Source: Hyaloperonospora brassicae
Lineage: Eukaryota; Oomycota; Peronosporomycetes; Peronosporales; Peronosporaceae
Direction: 5' to 3'
Assembly (NCBI GenBank): GCA_947650285.1
Contig: CANTFL010001471.1
Location: 215,601-279,600, forward strand
DNA length: 64,000 nt
The translations under genes and the position numbers were made by a program. Below, one piece after another: positions 13,830-26,000 of the stretch. Positions within the stretch are counted from its first letter, which is position 1; the number at the start of each line of letters is the position of its first letter. The notes under the pieces were generated by a model. The model saw nothing but the letters and a program-made list of their open reading frames with translations, was not told where the DNA came from and ran no database searches.

Positions 13830-14980
13830 TTAATGAAGCGAACGTTCTACAAGCTATTAAAGATCTCAGCAGGCACAAAAGTGCAGGTTTGGGTAGTCTG
13901 AATACCGACTTCTACATCGATACGTCTTCATTAATGGTTACGGCTTTGGTGAAAGTGAACAATCAAATTTCGGACGGTGCAAACATGCCTCCTTCATTTT
14001 TAAAGTTTTTAATGATTACGTTAAGCTAATAGGGGGATTCGCCGAATGCATTATATTATCAGCCGATCTCTTTGCTGCAAACCAGTTGTAAGATCGTTGC
14101 AAAAGCTTTGGGTACTCGTATGCAGCGGGTATCACTCACTTTAATTGGTAACTCACAACTAGGGTCTGCTCGTGCATGTCAAATGTTTAAGCTTTTCATT
14201 ATGATGGTGGCGCAAATCGCGTCATTACACGAAGAAACTGAGCTTCCCGCAAGCTCAATCCAAGTATTTCGTCTTTTGAGCGTTTGAAAGGCGTACAACG
14301 CTGTGGTCCGGTAGTTTCGGTATGAGGCTCTCCATCGCTTTTGTTTTGAAATCCAATTCGATTAACTAATTATCAGGATGCATTCTGGGATGACCTCGCG
14401 ATTTATGATCAATGGCGAACTGCCCGAACCTTTTTTAGTCAAGTCCGTAATTTAACAAGGTTGTCCCTTAGAACACGTGCTGTTTCTCGTTGCAGTGGGG
14501 TTGCTCGCCTTAGCTAATTAGCAGGATCCGGACATTCGAGGCTAACAGTGCCATGAGTATCGGGTAAAAAGCATTTTCTTGGATTTTGTTAATGATTCTA
14601 CAATATTTCTGGCGCGGGAGAATCATTGGCGCCAGCTCTACGCATTGTTAATCATTTTTGGGAACCATCTGGTCCCCGAGCACAGCCGGCCGAGCGTAAA
14701 TTGATATTTCTAAGCACATCATCACGGCTGCAGAGGGTTCAAGGAATATCAGTGCTACAATTAGTGGAGACGATGCGTTACCTTGGTTACGGGTAGGCAC
14801 TGAAGAGTCGCTCAATCCTGATTGGGCTATTCTTAGTCGCAATATTCACCGGCGGCTTCTCACTGCCACCAAAGTTGCAACTAGTGTGCAAAATCGAGTC
14901 ATCATTCTTAAGAAGATTGTCTTGCCAGCCGTCTGCTTTACCGCGGCTTTTTGAAGTTACGATTTGGGCGCAGATAGATT
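13830..14980 (+). pseudogene. Reverse transcriptase remnant of LINE copy A
   Basis: 13840-14020 reads AIKDLSRHKSAGLGSLNTDF and then ALVKVNNQISDGANMPPSF, aligning with ASITSLNRHKDAGYDGFNNNF and ALVTIGNDIL in copy B. 14072-14287 continues with SCKIVAKALGTRMQRV. The catalytic box is at 14585-14596 and reads FVND where copy B has FVDD, so the first essential aspartate of the pair is replaced by Asn. Stops and frame changes separate the blocks. This is the RNA-dependent DNA polymerase of a LINE, now inactive. Confidence 0.7.
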
Positions 14981-16559
14981 GACGAAGTTGTACACGATAT
15001 TATTATGGTCCCATGCTACGGGCACCGATGTAAGACGTCACAAGGTCGATCCGGGTCTTCTCGTAACATTGGAACAAGAATGTTGAGTCGGTCTAGCATC
15101 CTTCGAAGTAGATATTAAAACGCAGCTTACCAAACATGCGCTCATGTGGCTTACGCAAGCAGCATACAAGTAGGTGTTTTGCCGGGAGAACCTTAAACTA
15201 TCGTGCAACCGGTTCTTTATCTGTATTACCCGCTGCGCTGTATCCTGATAATCATGCTGAGGCATTTGAGGTCCGACGTCCATTGCTTGGTCAACTGGTG
15301 CTCGAACTTAATTACTTTTATCGCCTACGCCCGACCAAGATTTGGTTTTACGAGCCCGGTCAACAGCGCGTTATGTACGCCTGTTAGATGGGGCCATCCG
15401 TTGGTGGGAAGGTCAGGAGTGGGTTATATCATACCACCACGCTTCCTCCGACCCTCTCGTAGCCGCTTATTGTCGGCACAGGATTCTACTAATCTATAAA
15501 GCCGTTTCTACTGGCACGACAACCCCTGGATTCTGGACTATACGGGAAAGCGACTTGCACGATCCCGATTCGACGGGATCCTGTCCTGCCCAATATGCGA
15601 GCTTCAGGTACAACGGACCGGGCCTAATAAGTTTGTCCAAACCTTTCCGGACTAAAGCGCATAACCCCCGAGGAAAATGCACCCGAATTTACGTAAATAG
15701 GCTATCACGCTCCTGATCGCGTCTCATTGTATCCCCATTAAAACGGGTTTTCTAGAACCAAAGATTTTCTAACGCCATCCACCGCCACTTCGGTACAGGC
15801 ATCAGTGGACGCGCGTGAGCACAAATCTACTTGTTGGAACACTCTAGACATCACTCCACATGATGCATCCGCGATTCGGCTTCATCAAGGTTTCAATGGT
15901 TTACATTGGTATCTGCACGGTGGTCTACCGGAATTTAACTGATCTACCGAGTGCGAGTCAAATCGCTGGGAAATCAAACTACGCAGGGGACGGGTATTTC
16001 TAGCTCATCCACTGCTTCATCGGTATGGTCGGAATTTGCCTTAGACTATCTACAATGCACATATATATAAGTCGCTTATACGTCAGTCATTCACGCTGCA
16101 TAAGCGAATGCTTGGCTCGATCGTTTTACTTTGGGGCCCGCCCCGATTGTTGGCAAATTGCTGCGGCAAAGCAACAGATATCTCATATGTGTAATCACGC
16201 TAGTGGACTTTCTGAGTATCAAGTGTGGACTTGATATCATGTCGCAACCAAGCATCTCACCCTGTACTACACTAATCGGGCCGTGAATAATTGTTGAATG
16301 AAGTTATCGCAATGTGCGGGGTGCAAAGAGACATCACAACACATTTATGGGAACGTCCTCATCTTATGCATGCTGGCAACAATTGATACGCCACTGGACA
16401 GTTGAGACTGAGATGGCTCAGGTGGATACAAACCACTTGCGCCACTGTGAAAATTGCCAAGCTCCTCCGGCTCCAAACCGCCTACCATAACGGCTACAGA
16501 AACATTTTCAGGAGGATTTCATGATCGCAGAAACGGAGTTCAAACGCATTTGGTTCATG

Positions 16560-19500
16560 TTAGGTTACATTTTCCAAGCTCACATATCGTCAGAGCATCA
16601 TGCGGCGGTGTTCTTGGGAAAACTGTTATCCACTGCATTAATATCATCCAAATTTTGGGTATTCAGTCTTCGCTAGCTCAAAGCCGTAGCGATTCGCGAA
16701 CATCGCTCCGCGGCTACGGCAGTTTCGGATCCCGTCTTTGCGCGTGTATTGCATTGGTCAATTAAGATCCACGCGGGCACCCGCCTCCCGCGGATCTCCG
16801 CCACGATACGTTGCCACATTCGGCGCTCACAGCTTGGTTCAGGACTTTTCAGACATCTTGCACAACATAAATTTAAATAGATGACCATGAAACTCCTTCT
16901 TCTGAAAGCACATCTCGTGATCACATTGTGCTGTTGATTCTGACAAAAAGTTGTTGGTGCGTAGAATTGGAAGTATTTGTTGAACTTAATACCTTCCCTA
17001 ATCAATACACTTTTGAATGCGGGTCGTTGCATTTGTGCGCTTGGCCTGTTTGAATATGTTGTCGATTTAAAAGTTTCACTGAAGTGATTAGCTTGATGAG
17101 CCGTTGCTTTTGCTTTGAATGACATCGACGCTTTCCCAAAACATAATCCTTTGTCATAAACAAGCTCGGAGGCTAGTATTGGCTATCAATGTAATACACC
17201 GATACGTGGGTTCGACCATCAAGCGAAACGTTCTAGAGAGGAGACAGCGCCATTTATAACCATTGAATCGACACCAAGACGAACGAGGGGGAGACGACAA
17301 GGACCAACAAGTGATACTGATTGTAAGGACGCTTGTCAAGTCGAAGAGGTGAATCCAATATGATTGACCTTCATGCCTCACAGCATGATGATACGGCTGA
17401 GCCTGCATTCACGAAATGGCCCGCTTGTGTCTTCACCTTGTCTTTGACTACCAACCAAAAATTGTTCTGTTTGGCAACGAAGTCACCTGGTCTTGTTTCG
17501 GAACTGGTAACTACCCCTATTCACTATAATCAACACATGCAGTTTGATCCATATCGAAGATAAAATAGCAGCTTTGGCAACTATATTTCTGGCGTACCCC
17601 GGCGTTAGATATGAGTACGATTCTCACTAAGGTTTTTCAGGTAAGACTTTGCGATGTATACAATACTTGCGCTATCTACAATACATTGTGGTATGATACG
17701 ACGCACTGAGTTGACGTCTTGTGTGCATTTACACGTTGGTATTACTGACTGTTTATGTGTAGATTGGAAGGTCAGATGTGGTGATTTAAACCGTTAACAT
17801 ATGCAATTGAATATGAAAGGAAACCTAGCTTTGCATTTCCCGTCAACGACAACACTAAGCATGCCTTTTTAGATGCTTAGTGCTTGCTTTCCATTTTTCC
17901 TTTGTAATACTCCAAAATACTATTATGCATCTTGGGCGATGAAAGCAAAGCCGTCAACACGAGGTAGCTGGGAGAAACGTGAATTGAATCCGAGCAACTT
18001 GAAGATTAGTTTTTTTACGAACTGTCGTACGAAAGTTGTTATATACTATAAAAGTTGTAATAGGTAAAACTTTTGTACTGCTGTCAGAATTATCGCTGAC
18101 TATGTGCGGCGATGCGTCTACAGAGGGCAAGATAAAATGTAGCAGATGTATATGACTAACTATAGCCGTAGAAAGGTACCGCAAATCTGACAAGAATTTT
18201 AGCCACCAGTCTTTCAGTATTGCGGACATGACGCAGAAGTTGCGAGTGCCTTCTCGAGATGCAGCTGGCTTTGGTGTGGGACCCCTCGAGTCTATTAAGG
18301 AAAAATCAAATGGGGTCGTACGTAATCAGAATGATGACAAACACTGGTCGTACGTAATCAGAATGACGACGAACTTGTAGACTAAAATTGGCCACCACGA
18401 GTCGATACAAACAAGGTTTGAATGGCATAGTTACACTTAGGATCTTGTTCATCCTAAAGAATCGCTAAGAGTTGGATTGATGTGAGTCCGAGAGCACTTA
18501 TGATGCCTTGATCATACATCGAAAGATTTGTCGCAATATTCACGATCATTTATGATACCATATGAATCCAGATTTTCTTTCGGTGAGTTTCGCTGGATGA
18601 AAAGGTCAAATGGCGGGTCAATTTACATGACGCCGATCGGAACCTCACTCGATGGTAATATTTCAGATCGATGGAAGCTGTCTCGAACATGTCGCACACA
18701 AGGACGAATTAATGCATATGATCCAGTGATCGAGGATGACCAAAACGGTAGGAATGTAGGTCGCGATGTTGGTGCAGCAGCTGTTATCGAACAGCAAAAC
18801 TGTCAAAGCGGCGGTGCGAATGGACATGCCACCAAGCGAGAGTGACCGGATTCATTCAAGGCAAAGAAGCTCGCAGTGTAATTGACCAAGAACAAGCGCT
18901 TCGCACAGGATTCTGTGTATATGGAAACAACTGCGACGGTACGCGCTGCTCTCACCGCGTCTGACCGATCATATGGATGCTGGACGCCAGAGCAAGTCGT
19001 CAACTCGCTAGAGATGTGATACTACTTTATGATGCAGTGGAATGCATCGATAGTAATGAGCTCACTTCCCGAGAGAAGTTATGTTGCATGTATCTGAGTT
19101 GTTAGGGTCTTTCTCGAGACGCACGTTGAAAGTGAGACTAGCAAAATCACATTTGTCCGAGTCTATTACGCCCTTTTGCTGATTCAGCCAAGACCTTCGA
19201 CTTACCTCATACAGCAGGCATAGAAGATCGGTTGCAAAGTCGCGGACACCGACGAAGGCGTGGAAATGGTGAATCTTGGCCAGGTTGCGCTTACATTTCG
19301 GATTGGGAACGACGTCGTTGAAAAGGACGAAGCTGTGACCCGATCGACAGACACGTTAGTCTAATATACTTCGCACGACGTGTAAGATCGATACTAGATG
19401 CGTATGACAAATGGACGTTATCAGAGGTGATGCAAACCAGAATGATTACAGGTGCCGCGGAATGACGGACAGCGACTCTTTACACATCAGGACGGGGTGA

Positions 19501-19936
19501 GTGGCTGCTTAACGAACGACGTCGATGATTACAAACAGGCAGATCCACATTCGTTCGTTGTGCCATATTCGTCTTCAGATATCTTCGACGACCGAACACT
19601 GTGCTGCAATCGCTCCTCCTCTGCCGATCAAAGTTACGGGTAGGTAACATATTGCTGTGTCAACATTTTCAATGGCTTTACAGAAAATGGAGCGACTGAG
19701 AATGGATGAGCGCTTCTGTTCAGTCTTCACTAATTCTCGATTGCTTTCGCTAAACGAGAAGTCAGGTTCACATTTTGGTTCAGCCCAGCAACATAACGTG
19801 TTTTATCCACTTCTTGCGTTGCCCGGAGCGCAACTCCGAGGTAAAAACACGAAAATAGCCATTCGCAGTGCGTAGCAATCACTGACCTCTGCCAGCATAT
19901 CATAGACGAGCTCGCTGCTTTCTACACAACTGCGGT
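16560..19936. other. Unassigned intergenic or decayed-repeat stretch
   Basis: Open frames up to 150 codons exist on both strands (for example 16673-17125 minus and 18528-18845 plus), but none shows a domain I recognise, a convincing start or splice-supported continuation. 18.9-19.6 kb reads semi-coding in alternating + frames separated by stops, which suggests a pseudogene too degraded to name. It ends about 60 bp upstream of the first conserved gene at 19937. Confidence 0.4.
18315..18370. repeat. 24-bp direct repeat, 32-bp period
   Basis: A 24-bp word containing GTCGTACGTAATCAGAATGA occurs at 18315-18338 and again at 18347-18370 with one substitution. The core TCGTACG is itself palindromic. 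No further copies are seen, so this is probably a local duplication. Confidence 0.8.
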
Positions 19937-22700
19937 ATGGACGCCAGTCTGATGGCCAATGAAGTGTTGCTCGACAGCAGCTTTGACGACTCACGGCTTT
20001 CTGCGCACAACGACGAAGAAGAAGACGAAGAAAAAGAAGAGGAAGAAGCGCCACTTTCGCTCATTTCTGATGCGCAGGACGGACTGGAGCAGTTTAATCT
20101 TTATCGGTACATCCTTTTTGCGCTTTTTTGTGATTACCGATGTGAACATGAAGCCGTCTCGTGCTTCAGGATCTCATACAATAAGGGTCTGCACCATTGC
20201 TCATATTGTTCTGCTGCTACTGATAGGTCGTTTGGGTTTATGAGTGGACGGCGACTCCAACGACGGTATCGAGGCGTGTATCGCAAGTACTCGCTTATGA
20301 CGCAACTGGTCACGTGGCTCGTTCTTATTTACGTTGTTGTCGTGCTTGCAGCACTTGCAGCCAATCGAACAAGTACGTTGTAGTGTGAGTCAGTTCTTGT
20401 TGTCACAGCTCTCAAGTGTACATACGTTGTGGGCGGTGACGTCATTGACGCTACTTTGTCGTTGCAGCACCAAGTGGAAAACGGACGTCGCTGTCGGACA
20501 GTATTTTTTACTCCGTAGTACTTGCACTGGGTCTGTACATTCTCGTCCAGCTCGCGCTGATCGTGCGGTGGATCATTTACTGGATCATTATCGCGGAACT
20601 GCTGACCTATGCGATGACCGACAATTTCTACATACTATTCTGGATCAATGACGACACTGTGACGGACACGGATCGAAAAGTGCATCATATCACGGCCTAT
20701 GCTCTTGTTGCAGTCGAGGCCATCACGGTGCTCGCGTACTACTTTACGCATTATGTGTATCCATGGATCGTACTTCGTCAGAAAATTGATCTCCAAGACT
20801 GGTGGAACGTCAAGCCCGGTCTCGATACCAACACGTTGACATACCGCTCCAAAGCGCGCTTTTACACACGGGAGCGCCATTTGATAAAATATTGTGGAGG
20901 ACTTGACGCAGAAGGCCAGCCGCACGGATACGGTATGTGGACGGACACGGGGTACCACGGGGAGAAATTGACAGGGCAATGGGAGAATGGTGTCCCGATT
21001 GGCCCCTTCCGCAGTTTCGAGCATGGAAGTGGCTACTCGTTTGTCAACATTCGTATCGGTTTTTGCCATAACCGAGCTGAGAAGAGACCTACGGACATTT
21101 TCTTTTTCCCCAAGCACTCGGAGACTGGTCTGAACTGGGGTGTGGCAAGCGTCGAATGCTCTGTGTCGGGCGGGTTCTTCAAATACTTGCCTACGGTGAC
21201 GCATTTGACGCCGTCGTACGTAGACGACTCTCCGCAGAGTGCGGCAGACTGTCTTCCTGTGCTGCGAACCCCGACAGACGCTGTTGTATTCAGTCACGCT
21301 GGTGATGGAGCGACGTTACAAAGGCAGTCGCATCGGGATCGAGTCACGGGAAGGCGTTTGTTTCGAGAAGGGTCTGCGCCTGTGCTTGACACTCTTGGTA
21401 ACATCAATGACGACGGTGACAAAGAAGCGCTGGTTTTGCTCCACGGATACAACTGCTCTCTGGACTACGGTATGAATCGTCTTGCGCAGCTCCTCGCGCT
21501 TGGTGACTTTCCTTCGTGTATTCATCCCTTTGTGTTTAGCTGGCCCAGCGGAGGTGTGCTTGCTTACTTCCAGGGTGAGCGCGTGTTTGCACTTTTTATG
21601 AAAACGCATCAGCTGGTTTGCTGACCCCGCACTTTGTTCATTTGTGCAGCGAAGGACGTTGGTAGCGAAAGTGAGCGCACATCCGATGACTTCATCTCGT
21701 TTTTGAAGAATCTGATTGAAGCCGGCTACACAAAGCTGAACATCATCGCACACTCCATGGGGGCGCGCGTTTTCTTCGGGTCGCTCAACAGAGATCGATT
21801 TCACGAGGTTTTTCTGGTACGCTTGACAAGCATTGGCTCGCAAAACGCCATGCATATATTCTAGCTTGATTGTGCTGACCGATCTTTTACTTGGCAGGCT
21901 ACTGGAAATGTCGCGAACACGGTTGACTCCACGAGACGAAAGATGGAGCTGTCGACGCTCATTTTTTGCAACCCAGATTACGACCGCAACGGCTTTGTGA
22001 GATACGGTGGAGGGTATGATCGTGCGCGTCAGTTTTGCAGCCACATAACGCTGTACGCAGATAGCTTGGATGGCGCTCTGTTTTACTTGGAGTATCTGTC
22101 CAAGACCTCGATCGCCGGACCGGTCAATTACTCGTTGGGCCGGCGTGGACACATGATCCATCGCGACCTGGACGACGACGGAGATGTTGGACGATTGGAC
22201 ACGCAGTTCTTGGACTGGCAGAACAAGCATTTGGCTGCACCGCAAGATTTGGACCTCGCTGTTGCTGCAGTGAACCAACGTGCAGGCTATCCTGGTGTGG
22301 CTTCGTTCGCTTACAACCGTCGACGGACACACCCAACTGGCGACAAGTGCGCACCTTACGGTGTGAATGAAGAGAATGCGCCACGCCACTATCTGGACAT
22401 GGACGTGATTGACACGACTTGGATGGACAACAACGTGCATGCGATTCGACACAATTACTTCAATCTCAACCCGAGTATCGTAAGTCCTCGATACTTGTCA
22501 AGGCATATCATGTCGTCATTGCTCACATATTGTTGTTGTTTTTGTTGGCTATTATGCGTTGTGTTGTGCAGGTGGATGACCTCCGCCATTTGATCATTAC
22601 AAAGAAACGCGCCAAGCTCCGTCCTGGCCTACTCAAGACCTCGTCCGCCGAGAATGTGTACATCTTCCTGGTTGCACCGTCACATGTCAAGAACAAGTAG
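19937..22700 (+). CDS. Membrane-anchored MORN / DUF900-type alpha/beta hydrolase
   Basis: Proposed exons are 19937-20106, 20227-20372, 20468-21574, 21650-21816, 21898-22479 and 22572-22700, joining in frame to 766 residues. The first intron (120 bp) is the least certain, because the frame stays open through it. An acidic Glu-rich head is followed by hydrophobic segments at about 82-103, 118-156 and 179-206. A MORN-like stretch lies at about 254-288 (HGYGMWTDTGYHGEKLTG). The C-terminal hydrolase has HGYN at 431-434 (oxyanion region), nucleophile elbow AHSMGAR with Ser510, and late histidines at 711 and 715 in VHAIRHNYF. In the DUF900 family such proteins are serine hydrolases of mostly unknown substrate; lipase or esterase activity at a membrane is inference. 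The other introns carry clean GT-AG ends, such as GTACGT and GTAAGT donors. It heads a run of three + strand genes. Confidence 0.85.
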
Positions 22701-22836
22701 TATCGATCCCCGTCCTAGCCAAAAGGACATAAATGGATTAAAGATATACCCGGTAAGCAGAAAACGACATTATCTGATTTTGAACTGTCCTGCGGCTATA
22801 ATCCGGAAAAGGATAATATAACATCCACAAAAGTGC

Positions 22837-22849
22837 GTTCATTTTGCAA
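22837..22849 (+). promoter_or_regulatory. Inr-like start-site motif upstream of the WDR7-like gene
   Basis: GTTCATTTTGCAA resembles the oomycete initiator consensus GCTCATTYYNCA, which usually sets the transcription start 50-100 bp before an ATG. Here it lies about 200 bp before the ATG, but a likely 5'-UTR intron intervenes (donor GTACGT at 22955, acceptor TTGCAG ending at 23034). The match is partial. Confidence 0.35.
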
Positions 22850-23055
22850 AGAGCGACTTGCATCGCTTCAAGTGTCTCGCAAGGAGGGCCGCGTTGTCGC
22901 TACTAGCGCCGTTCGTACTCGCTTTTAGTGCAGTGTACGCACCTCTTCTACAACGTACGTATTTTCTGTATCGATTGCATTGATGTCCACTCTCTAATGC
23001 TCATATTTGACGTCGTAAACTAGTTATATTGCAGGCTTTCACGAAAAACCGTCGA

Positions 23056-26000
23056 ATGGTGCGGAAAAAGACCTCCTGGAAGACGTTTATCGACTCTAGG
23101 CACGTCCATACCCAGCACAATGTGAAGAAAAAAGACGTCGTTGTCCCTATTGTACGCTGGAATCAACCGCCGCAAGTGGAAGTATCTTCTTTACACGTCT
23201 TCCACCTTCCAGTGTCTCAACCAAGTCAGAACTCGTCGTTTGTGGTTAATGAAGACAGCGGAAAGCGCTCTATTGGTGTAGAGAAGCAAGTGGGTGCTCG
23301 CGGTTATCAGCTGTGCGTCTTTGCCGGCACATTGGATGGCATTATTCTGTACTGGAGATTCGAGCAGGACGAAGTAGCACAGGTTAATGTTCTCGTGTTT
23401 CCAGGCACTGGAAGAAGGAGATACCCTATTGTGGGCCTGGTCAGTGGTATCGATGAATGGGGACAAAGCGTGCTGATATCTGCGACGAGAGACGGCGAAA
23501 TGGCGAGATGGCAGCTGCCTAATGGAGCCTGTGCAGAAGCTAACGCTTCGCTGGCGAAAGAGCTGTCGCCGCTGCTGGGACTCGAGATGCTGTGCAACCA
23601 ACGATTTGCGCTTGTCGTGAGTGAGGTGTCAAGGCTCATGGTGCTGGACACATGGAGGATGCAGCTGATGCACTGTGTGGACACGGCGCAAGAGCAAATT
23701 CGACGGAGTGTTGCTGTGGGAGAGTTGTCCATGTCAAGACCGAAGTCGACGCAGAAAAGGGTCATCATATCGACAAATGAGTCGAACGTTGAGACGAATA
23801 GCAGAGACGAAAGTGCGGATCAAGCGGTCAATCGCTCAGCGGAAGGACAACGGATATCGCCGTCTCGATCGTCTCCTGCTGGCGGTATCGATACGCTTTT
23901 TTCTACGAAGAGTGCAACAGCAGCGCGGCAGAATCAACGGTGGGATGCAGTGGTGCTATCACTGGGTGCTGAGGGACTTGTTAAATGTTTTTTGTGGACA
24001 CAACCAAGGGGATCGATAAGTGGCACGTTTTCTAGCGTCACTGGTAGTAACGTGTCCGCGGACAATACGCGGGGATCCTGGTGGGTACAGCGCAGCAGCT
24101 GGGTCATATCGTGGGCTGATCAGGCAGAGGACGTCACGTGTTCGCAGAGCACGTCTCTGAAGGACGGGGACAACCTGAACCCACAGACTGCTTTGATGGG
24201 CTCAATTAAGAACAGCTACTTCCCGCTTTCTGTGCAGGTGTCTTCAGATTCATCTTTCGTACTTCTCATTTGGCAGACCAAGTTTGCTGTACTCAAGCGC
24301 AAGTGGTTATGCCCGCTAGAAGCACGCAGTGATGTCCAAGCACATAGTGGACAAGATAAAATGTCTAGAACTGCCGGGGTAGGCAGCTGTCGCGTAACTC
24401 CGGCAGAGTTCGTACGCCAAGCAGCTGCTATCCATGGGAGTGACATTTCTGAGCCGTGCGGTGATGGCAGTGATAGTGAAAGTATCTATTGGGAAGATGG
24501 CAAGTTTTTAGAAGATGGCAGCATCGTTTTGTGGACAAATGCCGGCCAAGTATTTCGATTTATGCCAGCAGAATCATCAATTGACCCTGCTGGAAAGTTC
24601 TTCATTTTTACGAAAGACCACGATCGGTTGGTTCCACGGTGCGAGTCGAAAGAACTAGGCATCATTGAAAAGGGCACATACGTCACTTCGATGGGTCGCT
24701 GTAGATGCTGTAATATACCGTTGCACGAGAACAATCGCTCACAAACAAGACGGAAACTCCGAAATGCTTGGCTTGCAGAAGGACGACGGCGTTCGGGACG
24801 TACATCATGCATTGAATCTACCTTACCAGGTTCAAAGTCGACGTTGCAAGTTGTGCACACGTGCTACCGGGGAACAGTGGGATGCTGGACAATGCCAGCG
24901 GCACGACTTCCGTCACTGACGCCCGTGCCTCAATATGGCGATAGCGTGGTCAAAGCACGTATGTCACAGGCAAAAGAAACACGATTTTATTCACTCATGG
25001 ATGGATTTGAGGCAGCGGAAAAAGCTGCTCGTGGCGACATTGTTGATGCGAAAGTATGGTGTACATCTCCGCGTCGATGTTGCTTGACACACTTTATAAT
25101 TGGGAGGGAAGAGACACAGTCGTCCTCAACGTTTGATGCAGTTTGGCGAACTGGGAGACAACACGGACATCAACAAAGAACTAATGGTACAAATCTACAT
25201 TCAGCAGAACTGCCAACCACAAACCCGGCGGCAGCCAATGCCACAGCACCAGTTGCACCACGAGATGGACGTCATGGTGCTGAGAGTGAGTTCGATCAGC
25301 TGGAAGTCGACAAACTCGACCAAGAGAGGCTTGGATGTTCGGACAATCGATATTTGCTAGACGTTCCTGTTATTGTCAAGGGTTTTATGGATGGAACGCT
25401 TGATATCGAATTGTTGAGCCAAGAGCACATGTCAAGTGAAGGCGATGGCTTGACGAAAGACTCGGCAACACGACTGCAATGCCATCCCGGGAGAGTGACT
25501 GCATTGGCGCATTACTGCATGGGACTTCAGTCCACCGCAACTTTGTCGTCGAAAGCCTATTCTGATGGTCATACAAGTACAGATCTACTGAAAGAGACAT
25601 ATTTTGAAACGGCGCAAAACCCTTTTTACCCTCCGCGCTTTTGCAATCTCGCTCCAGCAAGCAATTTCGAAACGAAACAAGGTGTGCTTGGCAGTAGCTA
25701 TCAAAGCTCATTGGAAGCGAAAGCTTTAGGCGGTAGAGGTTCAATTGATGAATTGTTCTCCGATGCTACAAGCAGCCATCGTTCACTCAAGTTTGTGCTC
25801 TTTAGTGGAGGTTCAGATGGTGTCTTACGTGTAATTGAGCTCCTCTTGTATCACCCGGCTATAAATGATAAGGCAGGCGGGTCCTTTCGGCATGCAGCAA
25901 GGACGCTGCAAACATTTCACAATCACCGCAGCGCGATCCAGCAGATTCGTATCGCACCGCTAACGATGAGCAACACCGGATGTAATGGGGGAAATCAGGA

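Larger units (their letters stand above)
7199..16560 (+). mobile_element. Decayed LINE (non-LTR retrotransposon), copy A
   Basis: Translated fragments in all three + frames occur in the same order and at nearly the same spacing as in a second copy at 44.8-58.7 kb: gag-like ORF1 (LNQW motif near 7716), the sequence ARCGY..DQLRGT near 8680, an OTU-like domain (WGGSDTLAMA near 9720), an APE-type endonuclease (GDFNC near 11975), reverse transcriptase (FVND near 14590) and a C-terminal Cys-His cluster (CAGCKETSQHIY near 16320). From LNQW to WGGS is about 2.0 kb in both copies, and from OTU to endonuclease about 2.3 kb in both after removing the copia insertion in copy B. Reading frames are broken by many stops, so the copy is dead. 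The ends are approximate; I could not find a poly(A) tail or target duplication. Confidence 0.7.

Noticed and set aside
16673..17125. 150-codon minus-strand frame
   Set aside because: No recognisable domain; overlaps LINE-like + strand sequence; composition not distinctive.
21316..22452. 378-codon minus-strand frame over the hydrolase gene
   Set aside because: Antisense shadow of exons 3-5; the + strand has hydrolase motifs and consistent splice sites.
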